From DASXUG01 sp964620425 (GTDB lineage Bacteria > Pseudomonadota > Gammaproteobacteria > Burkholderiales > Methylophilaceae), in NCBI GenBank assembly GCA_964620425.1, contig CAZUGV010000002.1:62001-126000 (forward strand): 64,000 bases of DNA, written 5' to 3'. A model generated the notes under the pieces. That model was given only the letters and a program-made list of their open reading frames with translations, was not told where the DNA came from and did no database searches. This document shows, one piece after another, positions 45,876 through 53,675 of the stretch. Both the position numbers and the translations under genes were made by a program. Each line of letters begins with the position of its first letter. Positions within the stretch are counted from its first letter, which is position 1.

Positions 45876-45903
45876 ACAATTGCTTAGGCATTGATTTAGT
45901 GAA

Positions 45904-45930
45904 AAAGGCGGGGGAACCCGCCTTTTTTAT
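45904..45930 (+). terminator. glnA terminator
   Basis: GGCGGG (45907-45912) and CCCGCC (45917-45922) with a GGAA loop, extended by flanking A and T pairs and followed by six T, 30 bases after glnA. It separates glnA from the DUF4124-ntrBC genes. Confidence 0.92.
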
Positions 45931-45964
45931 TGCCCATATTTTCAATTTGCGTTTTTGACCATAA

Positions 45965-45985
45965 TTGGCAAAACTGCATTGCCAA
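45965..45985. repeat. inverted repeat upstream of the DUF4124 gene
   Basis: TTGGCAA and TTGCCAA are perfect inverted repeats seven bases apart, 50 bases before the DUF4124 start. The size suits a dimeric regulator site. No function can be assigned. Confidence 0.35.
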
Positions 45986-46034
45986 ACAAAACGATAGCAT
46001 TGCTTGAATGGCTAAACTCAACTAAACTAAACTG

Positions 46035-46469
46035 ATGAATACAAAGATAATCATTATCGGGTCGAGTTTATTGGTTGCAAGTCACATTGCATATGCCGAT
46101 ATCTACAAATGTTCTGATGAAACTGGTCAGGTAGCATTTGCGGACGCTAAAACTAAATCAGGCTATAGTAGTTGCAAATTAGTATTGCGAGATGAGTCTA
46201 ATCAGACAGCAGCGGTTACACAGCGCGCATCATCAGGCTTGAAAAATGTTAGCTTTAACAGTAAGTCGGCGACACCTGCTGATTTCCCCAAGGTGGATCG
46301 CCAAACTCAAACAATCCGTGATGACAAACGCAAACAGATTTTACTATCGGAGCTAGAGTCTGAGCAAAAAGCACTAGAAAATGCCAAAACGCAAAACTTG
46401 CTTGCTGATTTGGATTCTCACCAAAAAAATATCGGCTTGCTGCAAAAAGAACTGAGTAATTTCAGATAG
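46035..46469 (+). CDS. exported DUF4124 domain protein
   Basis: A 144-residue protein. A signal peptide (IIIIGSSLLVASHIAYA) precedes a DUF4124 domain with ADIYKCSDETGQVAFAD, in which the Cys and the tandem Y/F pattern are typical. The last 50 residues are Gln/Lys/Glu-rich and likely form a coiled coil. Genes of this family often sit between glnA and ntrB in Betaproteobacteria. Function unknown. A Fur-box-like palindrome GATAATCATTATC overlaps codons 4-8. Confidence 0.8.
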   Translation: MNTKIIIIGSSLLVASHIAYADIYKCSDETGQVAFADAKTKSGYSSCKLVLRDESNQTAAVTQRASSGLKNVSFNSKSATPADFPKVDRQTQTIRDDKRKQILLSELESEQKALENAKTQNLLADLDSHQKNIGLLQKELSNFR

Positions 46470-46598
46470 ATAGCTTTTATTTGTAGTGTTACCTAACCCG
46501 CGTTAATCAGCAATCGTTTTGGTTATATATACTAACTCCTGCGTTTATTGGCTTTGGTTATGATGCGTTAGCTTTATTTTTTCTGAATTGACCTTGGC

Positions 46599-46614
46599 TG
46601 GCGTAACACTTGCT
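46599..46614 (+). promoter_or_regulatory. candidate sigma-54 promoter abutting ntrB
   Basis: TGGCGTAACACTTGCT matches -24/-12 at exact spacing (TGGC, five-base spacer after GT, TTGC). The predicted start, 12 bases after GC, is near 46625, next to the ntrB ATG at 46626, so the message would have almost no leader. Confidence 0.5.
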
Positions 46615-46625
46615 TAAGTCCAAAT

Positions 46626-47720
46626 ATGGCACATATTATCCCCCCCCAATTTGCAGGTCTTGAGCACTTGGCAACCGCAGTCATGTTACTCAATGAGAAG
46701 CACATCATCACTTATGCAAATCCAGGCTTTGAGGTTTTGTTTGCTATGAGCGCAAAACAAATTACTGGTTTAAATTTATCCCAAGTTTTTCCTAAGTGCG
46801 AAATATTAATCTCCGCTGTAGCAAGTGCAATTAACGGTCATAGCCCATTTCGTGAGCACGAATTTATCATAACTACGATGCGCCAGCATTCATTAGCGGT
46901 CACTTGTGCGGTGACGCCAATTGAATTCGCCCCTGTCAGTTTACTGCTTGAGTTTCAACAGATGGATCAACAGTTAAGGATTGCGCGTGAAGAACGTATG
47001 TTAATTCAGCAGCAAGCAAATGCCGAACTACTGCGTAATTTGGCACACGAGATACGAAACCCACTGGGCGGCTTGCGCGGCGCAGCACAACTGTTAGAAC
47101 ACGAACTACCGAATTTTAGTCTGCGCGAGTATACGCAAGTGATTATTAAAGAGGCTGATCGACTGCAACTGTTGATGGATAGATTACTCGTTCCGCATCG
47201 AATTCCGAAATATGAGCCCACTAATATTCATGAAGTACTAGAGCGTGTGCGTAGTTTATTGCTCGCAGAGTCACCCAAGGGTATTACAGTGATACGCGAT
47301 TACGATACTAGTTTGCCTGATTTGATCGGAGATAGAGAAAAGTTGATACAGGCAGTGTTGAACATTGCACGCAATGCAGCGCAAGCTATGCAAGCAAACG
47401 GACAAGAAAACAGCACAATCACGCTACGCACACGCGCGGAACGTCAAGTAACATTGGCAAAAAAACGCTATCGTGTCGCCATAAAACTTCAAATAATTGA
47501 TAATGGTCCAGGCATCCCCGCTGATATTCGGGAGCGAATTTTTTATCCGCTAGTGTCTGGTCGTGAGGGCGGTTCAGGCTTGGGCTTAACGTTGGCACAA
47601 ACTTTTGTGACACAGCATCACGGTATGATTGAATGTGAAAGTGAACCTGGGAAAACCTGTTTCACGATATTGTTGCCAATAGAGGCAACTGCCATTAAAG
47701 GCTATGTAGTTAAGCAATAA
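46626..47720 (+). CDS. glnL: nitrogen regulation histidine kinase NtrB
   Basis: A 364-residue cytoplasmic kinase/phosphatase that phosphorylates NtrC under nitrogen limitation and is controlled by PII. A PAS domain (about 8-120) precedes the H-box LAHEIRNPLGGLRGAAQLLE, the N-box NIARNAAQAM, and the ATP boxes IDNGPGIP and GGSGLGLTLAQ. No membrane segment is present, as expected. No Shine-Dalgarno is evident before the ATG. ntrC follows after 46 bases. Confidence 0.95.
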   Translation: MAHIIPPQFAGLEHLATAVMLLNEKHIITYANPGFEVLFAMSAKQITGLNLSQVFPKCEILISAVASAINGHSPFREHEFIITTMRQHSLAVTCAVTPIEFAPVSLLLEFQQMDQQLRIAREERMLIQQQANAELLRNLAHEIRNPLGGLRGAAQLLEHELPNFSLREYTQVIIKEADRLQLLMDRLLVPHRIPKYEPTNIHEVLERVRSLLLAESPKGITVIRDYDTSLPDLIGDREKLIQAVLNIARNAAQAMQANGQENSTITLRTRAERQVTLAKKRYRVAIKLQIIDNGPGIPADIRERIFYPLVSGREGGSGLGLTLAQTFVTQHHGMIECESEPGKTCFTILLPIEATAIKGYVVKQ

Positions 47721-47766
47721 AGCGATACAACAGCAATATAGACAACACGAATAAGACGGGAATGCT

Positions 47767-49155
47767 ATGAAACCAATTTGGATTATTGACGACGACAAAT
47801 CGATTCGCTGGGTGTTTGAAAAAGCACTCGCACGTACAGATATGGAATTTAAAACATTTTCATCTGTACCAGAAGCGATGGCAGCACTTCACAAAGAAAC
47901 ACCGCAAGTGGTGGTGAGTGATATACGCATGCCCGGTGGGTCGGGCTTAGATTTCCTACAGGAAATCAAAAAGCAATTGCCAGATGTACCAGTGATTATT
48001 ATGACGGCCTACTCTGATTTAGAAAGTGCTGTGGCCGCTTTTCAAGGAGGTGCATTTGAGTATTTAGCTAAGCCATTTGATGTAGACCAAGCCATTGAAG
48101 TAATACGACGCGCGGTGGATGAATCCACCCGACAAACTTCAGAGGCAGTAGTGCTAGAAGAAACGCCTGAGATTATTGGTCAAGCACCTGCCATGCAAGA
48201 AGTGTTTAGAGCCATAGGCCGTTTAAGTCGTTCACATGCAACAGTGCTTATCAATGGTGAATCAGGCACAGGCAAAGAGCTTGTAGCGAGCGCATTACAC
48301 AAACACAGTCCGCGTGCAGATAAATCATTTATCGCAATCAACACAGCAGCAATACCTAAAGACTTACTCGAATCTGAGCTATTTGGACACGAACGTGGGG
48401 CGTTTACAGGCGCGCAAGCAGCAAGGCGAGGTCGCTTTGAACAGGCTGATGGCGGCACATTATTTTTGGACGAAATTGGCGATATGCCTTCTGATTTGCA
48501 AACACGCCTACTTCGCGTGTTGTGTGATGGTCAGTTTTACAGGGTAGGTGGGCATCAACCTGTCAAAGTAAACGTGCGTATCATTGCCGCCACTCACCAA
48601 GATTTAGAAGAACGTGTGCGCCAAGGTTTGTTCCGTGAAGATTTATTCCACCGATTAAATGTGATTCGCTTACGGTTACCTGCGTTGCGTGAGCGCAGAG
48701 AAGATGTCCCGTTATTGGTGAAGCACTTTTTACAACATAGCGCCCAAACGCTTGGTGTAGAGGCTAAAAATCCTTCAGCCGCAGCGTTGCGATTTTTGAG
48801 TAATATAAGCTGGAGCGGTAACGTGCGTCAGCTTGAAAACGTCTGCCATTGGCTGACTGTCATGGCGCCAGGGCAAAATATTGACGTGGCAGATTTACCA
48901 CCAGAGCTTAAAGAAGACAGCTCAAAACCCACAAGCGCAGGCTCTTGGCAACAAGCATTAGCAGCAGATGTGGTCGATGCACTGAACCGTGGCGAACAAA
49001 ACGTGCTGGATACCCGCACCAAAGAATTTGAAAAAATTCTAATTACCAAGGCCCTTCAACACACGGGCGGCAGACGAATAGAAGCAGCAACGCAACTTGG
49101 TTTGGGTCGCAATACCTTAACACGTAAGATTCAAGAGTTAGGGATAGAAGAGTAG
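47767..49155 (+). CDS. glnG: nitrogen regulation response regulator NtrC
   Basis: A 462-residue sigma-54 activator. The receiver (1-120) has D11/D12 and the phospho-acceptor in VVVSDIRMPGG. The AAA+ domain is fully intact: GESGTGKELVA, GHERGAFTGA, GGTLFLDEIGDM, sensor II GNVRQLEN. A Fis-type HTH ends the protein (AATQLGLGRNTLTRKIQEL). It should act at the sigma-54 sites before glnA and possibly ntrB. It is a useful internal contrast to the degenerate NtrX in the same window. Confidence 0.97.
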   Translation: MKPIWIIDDDKSIRWVFEKALARTDMEFKTFSSVPEAMAALHKETPQVVVSDIRMPGGSGLDFLQEIKKQLPDVPVIIMTAYSDLESAVAAFQGGAFEYLAKPFDVDQAIEVIRRAVDESTRQTSEAVVLEETPEIIGQAPAMQEVFRAIGRLSRSHATVLINGESGTGKELVASALHKHSPRADKSFIAINTAAIPKDLLESELFGHERGAFTGAQAARRGRFEQADGGTLFLDEIGDMPSDLQTRLLRVLCDGQFYRVGGHQPVKVNVRIIAATHQDLEERVRQGLFREDLFHRLNVIRLRLPALRERREDVPLLVKHFLQHSAQTLGVEAKNPSAAALRFLSNISWSGNVRQLENVCHWLTVMAPGQNIDVADLPPELKEDSSKPTSAGSWQQALAADVVDALNRGEQNVLDTRTKEFEKILITKALQHTGGRRIEAATQLGLGRNTLTRKIQELGIEE

Positions 49156-49204
49156 CAGATTGAGACTTGCTGATAAAAATGCCCTGCAGGTTTACCTGTG
49201 AGCG

Positions 49205-49244
49205 CAAAAAATATTCAAGTAGCCGTAATTTTAACGGCTACTTG
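49205..49244 (-). terminator. terminator overlapping the end of the SEC-C/TPR/methyltransferase gene
   Basis: CAAGTAGCCGT (49216-49226) and ACGGCTACTTG (49234-49244) form an 11-pair stem with a seven-base loop. On the minus strand it includes the last ten codons and stop, then runs into AATATTTTTT. The hairpin is thus partly coding. Confidence 0.8.
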
Positions 49245-50480
49245 TTTAGTGAAAAAACTCAGGCAAATATATTCATATTGCCAACCGTACTTGCTTACTG
49301 CCTCTTGAAAAGCCTTAAACTCATCTTCACGCCAATGTCTATTGCCGATGTATTCGTCAAATACAATCACCGTGCCTGCAACAATGCGGGGCGCGAGCAA
49401 GGTTAATACAGTATTGGTTGAGCTGTAAATATCACAATCAATGTTGATAAAACGCACAACACCTTCATGATCGGCTAAAAATCTGGGTAAAGTTGCATCA
49501 AACCAACCCGCGTGTAAATTCACGTTGCTAGGTACTTGCGGAATCACTCCCTTGGTGGTGTAGCTGCCTTTGGGTTCATGATGCCATTCATCAGGTAAGC
49601 CTTCAAAGCTATCAAAGCCATGCACCGCTTGTTTAGCTAAATCTGCCAACATGTGAATGGAATTACCAAAGCGAACACCAAACTCCAGCACAAATCCATC
49701 GACTTTAGCTACATTCATCGCATACTGGAAGGTTTGAATAGCGCTGCCCATGATGGGTGGCAAGGTTGCGTTAGCCGACTGCAAATAACGCCAAGCATCA
49801 ATACGTGCTTGGTACAACTCTCCAGCCTTTTCAACTTGCGAGAAATAAGAAAGTGCTTCTTCTTTTTGGTCAGCGTAGGTGAGTAACACCGCCAGCATAA
49901 AAGCAGCATCCATATCACGTGGGTTAATCGACAGCGCTTTTTTTAAGTAAGAGATTGCTTCCTGAGGCTGTTCAATATCAAGCGATGCTGCATGTAAATT
50001 GTAGTAAGCATCCGCATAATTGGGCGCTAGCTTAGTTGCACGCTGATACTGCTCACTGGCTAATTTAATCGCTCCTTGCTCATGATAAGCCAAACCTAAA
50101 TTATTCAGTAAATCAGGGTTTAGGGGAGCTGGGTTAAGCTTTTTATTCTTGCTATGCGCTTCAATGCCTCGTGTTAAATACTGTACGGCCTCTTTAGTGC
50201 GACCTTGATGCAAGCAGATGGTGCCAATCAGGTGTAACACTTGGGTTGAATCAGCTTGATTAGGTAAAAGCTCGTGCGCAATTGCCTCAGCATCTGCCAC
50301 CAAACCTTGACGAAACAAATTCCAAGCCGCTTGAATAGCCTGCGCGTTAGGGTTTACTGTGATGGGGCTTTTAGCAGAAACAGTATGTTGTGCTACACGA
50401 GCGTTCATACAACACTGCTTATACTTGTTACCACTGCCGCAACTACATAAATCGTTGCGGCCAAGTTTAGCTGTAATCAT
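49215..50480 (-). CDS. SEC-C / TPR / TylF-type methyltransferase fusion protein
   Basis: A 421-residue cytoplasmic protein with three modules. Residues 9-24 are a SEC-C zinc motif (Cys12, Cys14, Cys23, Cys24 in LCSCGSGNKYKQCC). Residues about 45-225 are TPR repeats (NNLGLAYHEQGAIKLASEQY and AYYNLHAASLDIEQPQEAIS). Residues about 245-421 resemble TylF/MycF-like SAM O-methyltransferases: VLEFGVRFGNSIHML, VHGFDSFEGLPDEW, FINIDCDIYSSTNTVL and VIVFDEYIG. Substrate is unknown; sugar or small-molecule methylation would fit. It lies at the edge of the accessory islet after ntrC. Confidence 0.8.
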   Translation of the reverse strand: MITAKLGRNDLCSCGSGNKYKQCCMNARVAQHTVSAKSPITVNPNAQAIQAAWNLFRQGLVADAEAIAHELLPNQADSTQVLHLIGTICLHQGRTKEAVQYLTRGIEAHSKNKKLNPAPLNPDLLNNLGLAYHEQGAIKLASEQYQRATKLAPNYADAYYNLHAASLDIEQPQEAISYLKKALSINPRDMDAAFMLAVLLTYADQKEEALSYFSQVEKAGELYQARIDAWRYLQSANATLPPIMGSAIQTFQYAMNVAKVDGFVLEFGVRFGNSIHMLADLAKQAVHGFDSFEGLPDEWHHEPKGSYTTKGVIPQVPSNVNLHAGWFDATLPRFLADHEGVVRFINIDCDIYSSTNTVLTLLAPRIVAGTVIVFDEYIGNRHWREDEFKAFQEAVSKYGWQYEYICLSFFTKQVAVKITAT

Positions 50481-50513
50481 CGGGTTATTTTAACTATCGA
50501 TAACAATTAAACA

Positions 50514-50771
50514 TTACCGATAACATTGAAACATCAAAGTACGTTGGTTATTGGGGCGCTCGACTCGGTCGATTGTAGACCAACCGTTAGCACAGGTTTT
50601 ATCTGCACGTTTGCTACAACTAGCCCATTCATCAAAAGCGCCATTACACTGGGTAGAGTAAGATAAATCACTGCTGCTGATAGCAACCACAGCCTCTGAT
50701 TTACGATCTCCTAACTGAGCGCAAGCAGATAAAGTAGCAAAGCAAACGAATGTAAATAGTAGTTTTATCAT
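50514..50771 (-). CDS. small lipoprotein, paralogue of the next gene
   Basis: An 85-residue product with a lipoprotein signal (LLFTFVCFATLSAC, lipidated Cys about 17). The mature part has CNGAFDEWASCSKRADKTCANGW and a final MFQCYR. The Cys, Trp and ADKTC spacing match the neighbouring gene at 50784-51038, so they are tandem duplicates. No function known. Confidence 0.7.
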   Translation of the reverse strand: MIKLLFTFVCFATLSACAQLGDRKSEAVVAISSSDLSYSTQCNGAFDEWASCSKRADKTCANGWSTIDRVERPNNQRTLMFQCYR

Positions 50772-50783
50772 ATAGCCCTCAGT

Positions 50784-51038
50784 TTATTTACATTGAAATA
50801 TTAACTCACGCTTTGCACCCACTGGGTCTTGCGTTTTTTTAATAATGGCATAACCATTCGGGCAAGTCTTATTCGCACGGTCGCCACAATTCCCCCAATC
50901 TTCCACCGTGCCACTGCACAAGTTAGAATAAATTTTTTGTTGCGCATCTATCACCTTTACGGGGCTAACATAGCCGCCCGAATTGGTGAGTTGTGCGCAA
51001 CCAGAGAGTAATGTGGCTAATACGATTAATAATTTCAT
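50784..51038 (-). CDS. small lipoprotein, paralogue of the next gene
   Basis: An 84-residue product with lipobox LLSGC (Cys about 14) and a mature domain with CSGTVEDWGNCGDRANKTCPNGY and a final LIFQCK. Four mature cysteines align with those of 50514-50771. Its ATG directly follows the DUF2283 stop (TAAATG), with an AAAGGCAG ribosome site inside that gene. Function unknown. Confidence 0.7.
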   Translation of the reverse strand: MKLLIVLATLLSGCAQLTNSGGYVSPVKVIDAQQKIYSNLCSGTVEDWGNCGDRANKTCPNGYAIIKKTQDPVGAKRELIFQCK

Positions 51039-51236
51039 TTATGCTGCCTTTAATGTTTCACTATGGAAAGGGATTAACCCCGCTTTTACTGCATCTAAAC
51101 TAACAATCTCCACTATGCTATCATCTTCCGCATAGCTCACGTTGACATTCCAATCTTGCGAAGATTCACGTGTGATTGCTTTGTCGCTAAGTTTTAATTC
51201 TAAAATATCTTCATCAGGGTAATAGATTGTTTTCAT
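51039..51236 (-). CDS. DUF2283 domain protein
   Basis: A 65-residue protein matching the DUF2283 pattern: YYPDEDILELKLSD at the start, then VNVSYAEDDSIVEIVSLDA. These small proteins often lie next to toxin-antitoxin genes and are suspected antitoxin-like partners, but no toxin of the usual DUF4258 type is adjacent here. Confidence 0.7.
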   Translation of the reverse strand: MKTIYYPDEDILELKLSDKAITRESSQDWNVNVSYAEDDSIVEIVSLDAVKAGLIPFHSETLKAA

Positions 51237-51263
51237 GCTTTGCCAACCTAGCGTTTTTCTAAA

Positions 51264-51365
51264 TCAAGCAATAAAAACAGCAGGGCTTACATTAAACAGC
51301 TTGGCTAATTTACTTGCCAGATTAGCGCTAATTGGTCGAATGCTAGCCAAGCCGCCTTCATCCAT
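51264..51365 (-). pseudogene. 33-codon remnant of an XRE-type HTH antitoxin C-terminus
   Basis: The frame MDEGGLASIRPISANLAS plus KLAKLFNVSPAVFIA and a stop reads like the last part of XRE-family antitoxins (RPIS..A.KLAKLF.V....F). The N-terminal helices of the HTH are missing. Its ATG overlaps the stop of the brnA-like gene (TAATG), so it may still be translated. A decayed antitoxin is the simplest reading. Confidence 0.55.
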
Positions 51366-51574
51366 TACTTCCAGTTTAAATCGAGCTTGCGATGTGATGC
51401 CGCACAATCTCTCAAGTACAAGTTAATTAGGCTTTGGTATGGTATGCCAACTTCTTCAGAAATAGTTTTAAAGTAAGTCACAGAATCTTCATCCAAACGA
51501 ATAGTAATCGGCTTCTTGAGTTGAGAAGCATATGGATTCTTTTTTGCCTTTGAAAAATCGTATTCTTCACGCAT
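51365..51574 (-). CDS. brnA: BrnA-like ribbon-helix-helix antitoxin
   Basis: A 69-residue protein: MREEYDFSKAKKNPYASQL, then KKPITIRLDEDSVTYFK (the ribbon strand and first helix) and GIPYQSLINLYLRDCA. This is the BrnA/CopG-type antitoxin pattern that neutralises BrnT and represses the operon. It lies 11 bases downstream of the toxin gene, the usual toxin-first order. Confidence 0.82.
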   Translation of the reverse strand: MREEYDFSKAKKNPYASQLKKPITIRLDEDSVTYFKTISEEVGIPYQSLINLYLRDCAASHRKLDLNWK

Positions 51575-51585
51575 GATGTTCTCCT

Positions 51586-51867
51586 TTAATAATAGGCTTT
51601 TGTTTCGGTTGCTGTTGCTTTTCGTGCTGAGATGATTCGAATGACATGACCTTCATTGCGATAACAATGACATACGATAATGACACGAAGCGAACTACTA
51701 AGTCCTAACAAAATAAAGCGGTCTTCGTTTTCAGAATGGTCAGGATCAGTTATCAATTTTGCGGACTCATCATAAAAAGCTGTACGCGCTTCCTCAAAAG
51801 AAACTCCGTGCTTATTCACGTTGGAAGCGGCTTTAAGCTCATCCCATTCAAATTTTATTGAGGTCAT
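51586..51867 (-). CDS. brnT: BrnT family toxin
   Basis: A 93-residue RelE-fold ribonuclease toxin. FEWDELKAASNVNKHGVSFEEA, DPDHSENEDRFILLGLS and IRIISARKATATE are the family hallmarks, with the basic/His residues intact, so it is probably active. A promoter ends right at its start codon. Confidence 0.88.
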   Translation of the reverse strand: MTSIKFEWDELKAASNVNKHGVSFEEARTAFYDESAKLITDPDHSENEDRFILLGLSSSLRVIIVCHCYRNEGHVIRIISARKATATETKAYY

Positions 51868-51873
51868 ATGTAC

Positions 51874-51901
51874 ATTGTAAATATTATGTATTTTTTTGCA
51901 A
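51874..51901 (-). promoter_or_regulatory. brnTA promoter
   Basis: On the minus strand TTGCAA (51896-51901), 16 bases, TACAAT (51874-51879). The expected start falls at about 51867, the A of the brnT ATG, and no Shine-Dalgarno is present. TACAT and ATGTA arms ten bases apart overlap the -10 and could be the antitoxin site. Confidence 0.5.
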
Positions 51902-52037
51902 TCTTTTTAAATCCAATTCCTTAGCGATTGGACACTGCGTTCTTTCTATTGATCCTATCTTTAACCAAACCTGCTGTGCTTACTTAAATCCACTTTTCTG
52001 CTTCTACAATTATTAAGAAATGCAGCTTGTATTAAAA

Positions 52038-52069
52038 CAATAAAAAACGGCATCCGAAGATGCCGTTTT
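52038..52069 (-). terminator. porin terminator with UUCG loop
   Basis: AAAACGGCATC (52044-52054) and GATGCCGTTTT (52059-52069) enclose a loop that reads TTCG on the minus strand, a very stable tetraloop, then TTTTTTA follows. About 60 bases after the porin stop. Confidence 0.92.
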
Positions 52070-52129
52070 AAGCTTAACGCTGTACTAACTAAAAGTTAAA
52101 TAATGAGATTTAAATCTCACATTTAAATC

Positions 52130-53323
52130 TTAGAAGAACATGATCGCGCCTAGAGAAATTGTGTCTTGCTCTTGTTTTTTCAGTGCATTTGTTGTTGCTA
52201 AACTGTTTTCTTGTTCGCGGCTTGTATATTCAGCCACCAAGTTCAAGCTTTTCGTTAAAGGATGATAAGCACCGATGATCCAAGATTTGTTCTCTAAATC
52301 ATATGTTGTTGTTTTAGAGTTGCTAGTACCCCATGATGCACCTAATTTAGTACCGATACCTGGGATTGCGTATGTCAATTGAACATAGCCACCGTTGTCA
52401 TCAGACTTAACACCACCATTTGCAAATGGCAAGCCTGCTGTTGTGAATGCAGTTGTTGTAGCTCTTTGTGAATCTAAACCATCGCCGTCATAGTAGTAAC
52501 CAAGCAAGCTAAAGCCATAAGCTGAGCCCTTAGCACCAACTTCTACACCTTTACTTGTGTAGTTAAATGTCGGTGATTCGTGTTTTTGAGAAATACCGCC
52601 TAACCATACGCGACCAGTCACATCGCTTACAGCGAAGTCATAAGTTGCTTTACCGTCAAAACCCATGTTCTCTGTAGATTCTGTAGGTGTTGTAGCTAAA
52701 CCATCAGCCTTCAATGGTTCACGAAGTGCTACGGTGAATTGAAAGCCATTCCAGTTTGGTGATGCATATTGCGCTTGACCAACCCAGTCAGCGTAGATGT
52801 AGCCAGAACCGATACGACCTAATGTTGATGAGCCACCAGCTGCGCCACCAACACCAACGCCTAATAATGTCATGTCTGACAAGATAGCGTCTGAACCGAA
52901 TACGCCTAAATCACGACCTAATTTGATAGTGCCCCATGAAGCATCACCAAATGTCAAGAATGCTTGACGAATATTTAATGTGTTGTTCGCGGCAGCAGCA
53001 TTTGTGCCAGTAGAAGAACCTGTAAAGAATGTAAATTGAAATGCAACATCCATGTCGTTTTGACGTGATTTAGCACCAACGCCAAAAGCTGATGGTAATA
53101 AACCAGTACCGATAGTGTTGCTATCGGTTGGATTACGAGTAACACCAGCGTTTGCTGCACCATTTGCTGTAGTATTTTCTGTGTCAACGTTTGTGTAGTA
53201 AGCGTTCATGTTACCGCCGATGTCTACAGTCCAATCACCAGCTGGGATTGTGATACCTGCGTTTGCTGAAGCGCTGAATGCTAAAACTGCAGCAGCGACT
53301 GCTAAGTTTAATTGCTTGTTCAT
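52130..53323 (-). CDS. outer-membrane porin (Gram-negative general porin type)
   Basis: A 397-residue protein with signal peptide LNLAVAAAVLAFSASANAG. The mature part has alternating beta-strands, QAFLTFGDASWGTIKLGRDLGVFG (the porin loop region), and a C-terminal phenylalanine (LGAIMFF) as in beta-barrels inserted by Bam. It forms a diffusion channel; selectivity cannot be read. GGAG precedes the ATG. Single gene with its own terminator. Confidence 0.9.
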   Translation of the reverse strand: MNKQLNLAVAAAVLAFSASANAGITIPAGDWTVDIGGNMNAYYTNVDTENTTANGAANAGVTRNPTDSNTIGTGLLPSAFGVGAKSRQNDMDVAFQFTFFTGSSTGTNAAAANNTLNIRQAFLTFGDASWGTIKLGRDLGVFGSDAILSDMTLLGVGVGGAAGGSSTLGRIGSGYIYADWVGQAQYASPNWNGFQFTVALREPLKADGLATTPTESTENMGFDGKATYDFAVSDVTGRVWLGGISQKHESPTFNYTSKGVEVGAKGSAYGFSLLGYYYDGDGLDSQRATTTAFTTAGLPFANGGVKSDDNGGYVQLTYAIPGIGTKLGASWGTSNSKTTTYDLENKSWIIGAYHPLTKSLNLVAEYTSREQENSLATTNALKKQEQDTISLGAIMFF

Positions 53324-53675
53324 GTAAATCTCCTATTGCGTTTTATAATTGAGTTTTGCAAATTGCTAAAAACATACACCTTACAAAACTTTCACTTTAC
53401 TTCTATTGGTTGAGATTGTTAACAAATTGTAACTATCTCATTAGAAGGTTATGCAAGTATGCAAAATTGTTTAGAGAAAGACAACTAATGTGAAGGTTTT
53501 CTACAATATGTTTTATGTTGTGTTGTTTTTTTGCAACATTTTAAACTTTTGCGTGCAGATTTGCTGATTTGGCTGCCTCAATTATAAGCTGACTTAACTC
53601 ATAAGGCCTTTGCGCTACGCTTATTATCACCCTAACAAGATGATCGCTAGGCATGATTGCTAGAGATTGATTCAG
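53324..53675 (-). other. porin upstream region (352-base gap)
   Basis: AT-rich gap between dgt and the porin gene. The porin RBS (GGAG) is at its left end. TTGTTAACAA at 53418-53427 is a perfect ten-base palindrome and TTGCATACTTGCAT is a short direct repeat, but I could not fix a convincing -35/-10 pair. No ORF or RNA gene is seen. Confidence 0.5.
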
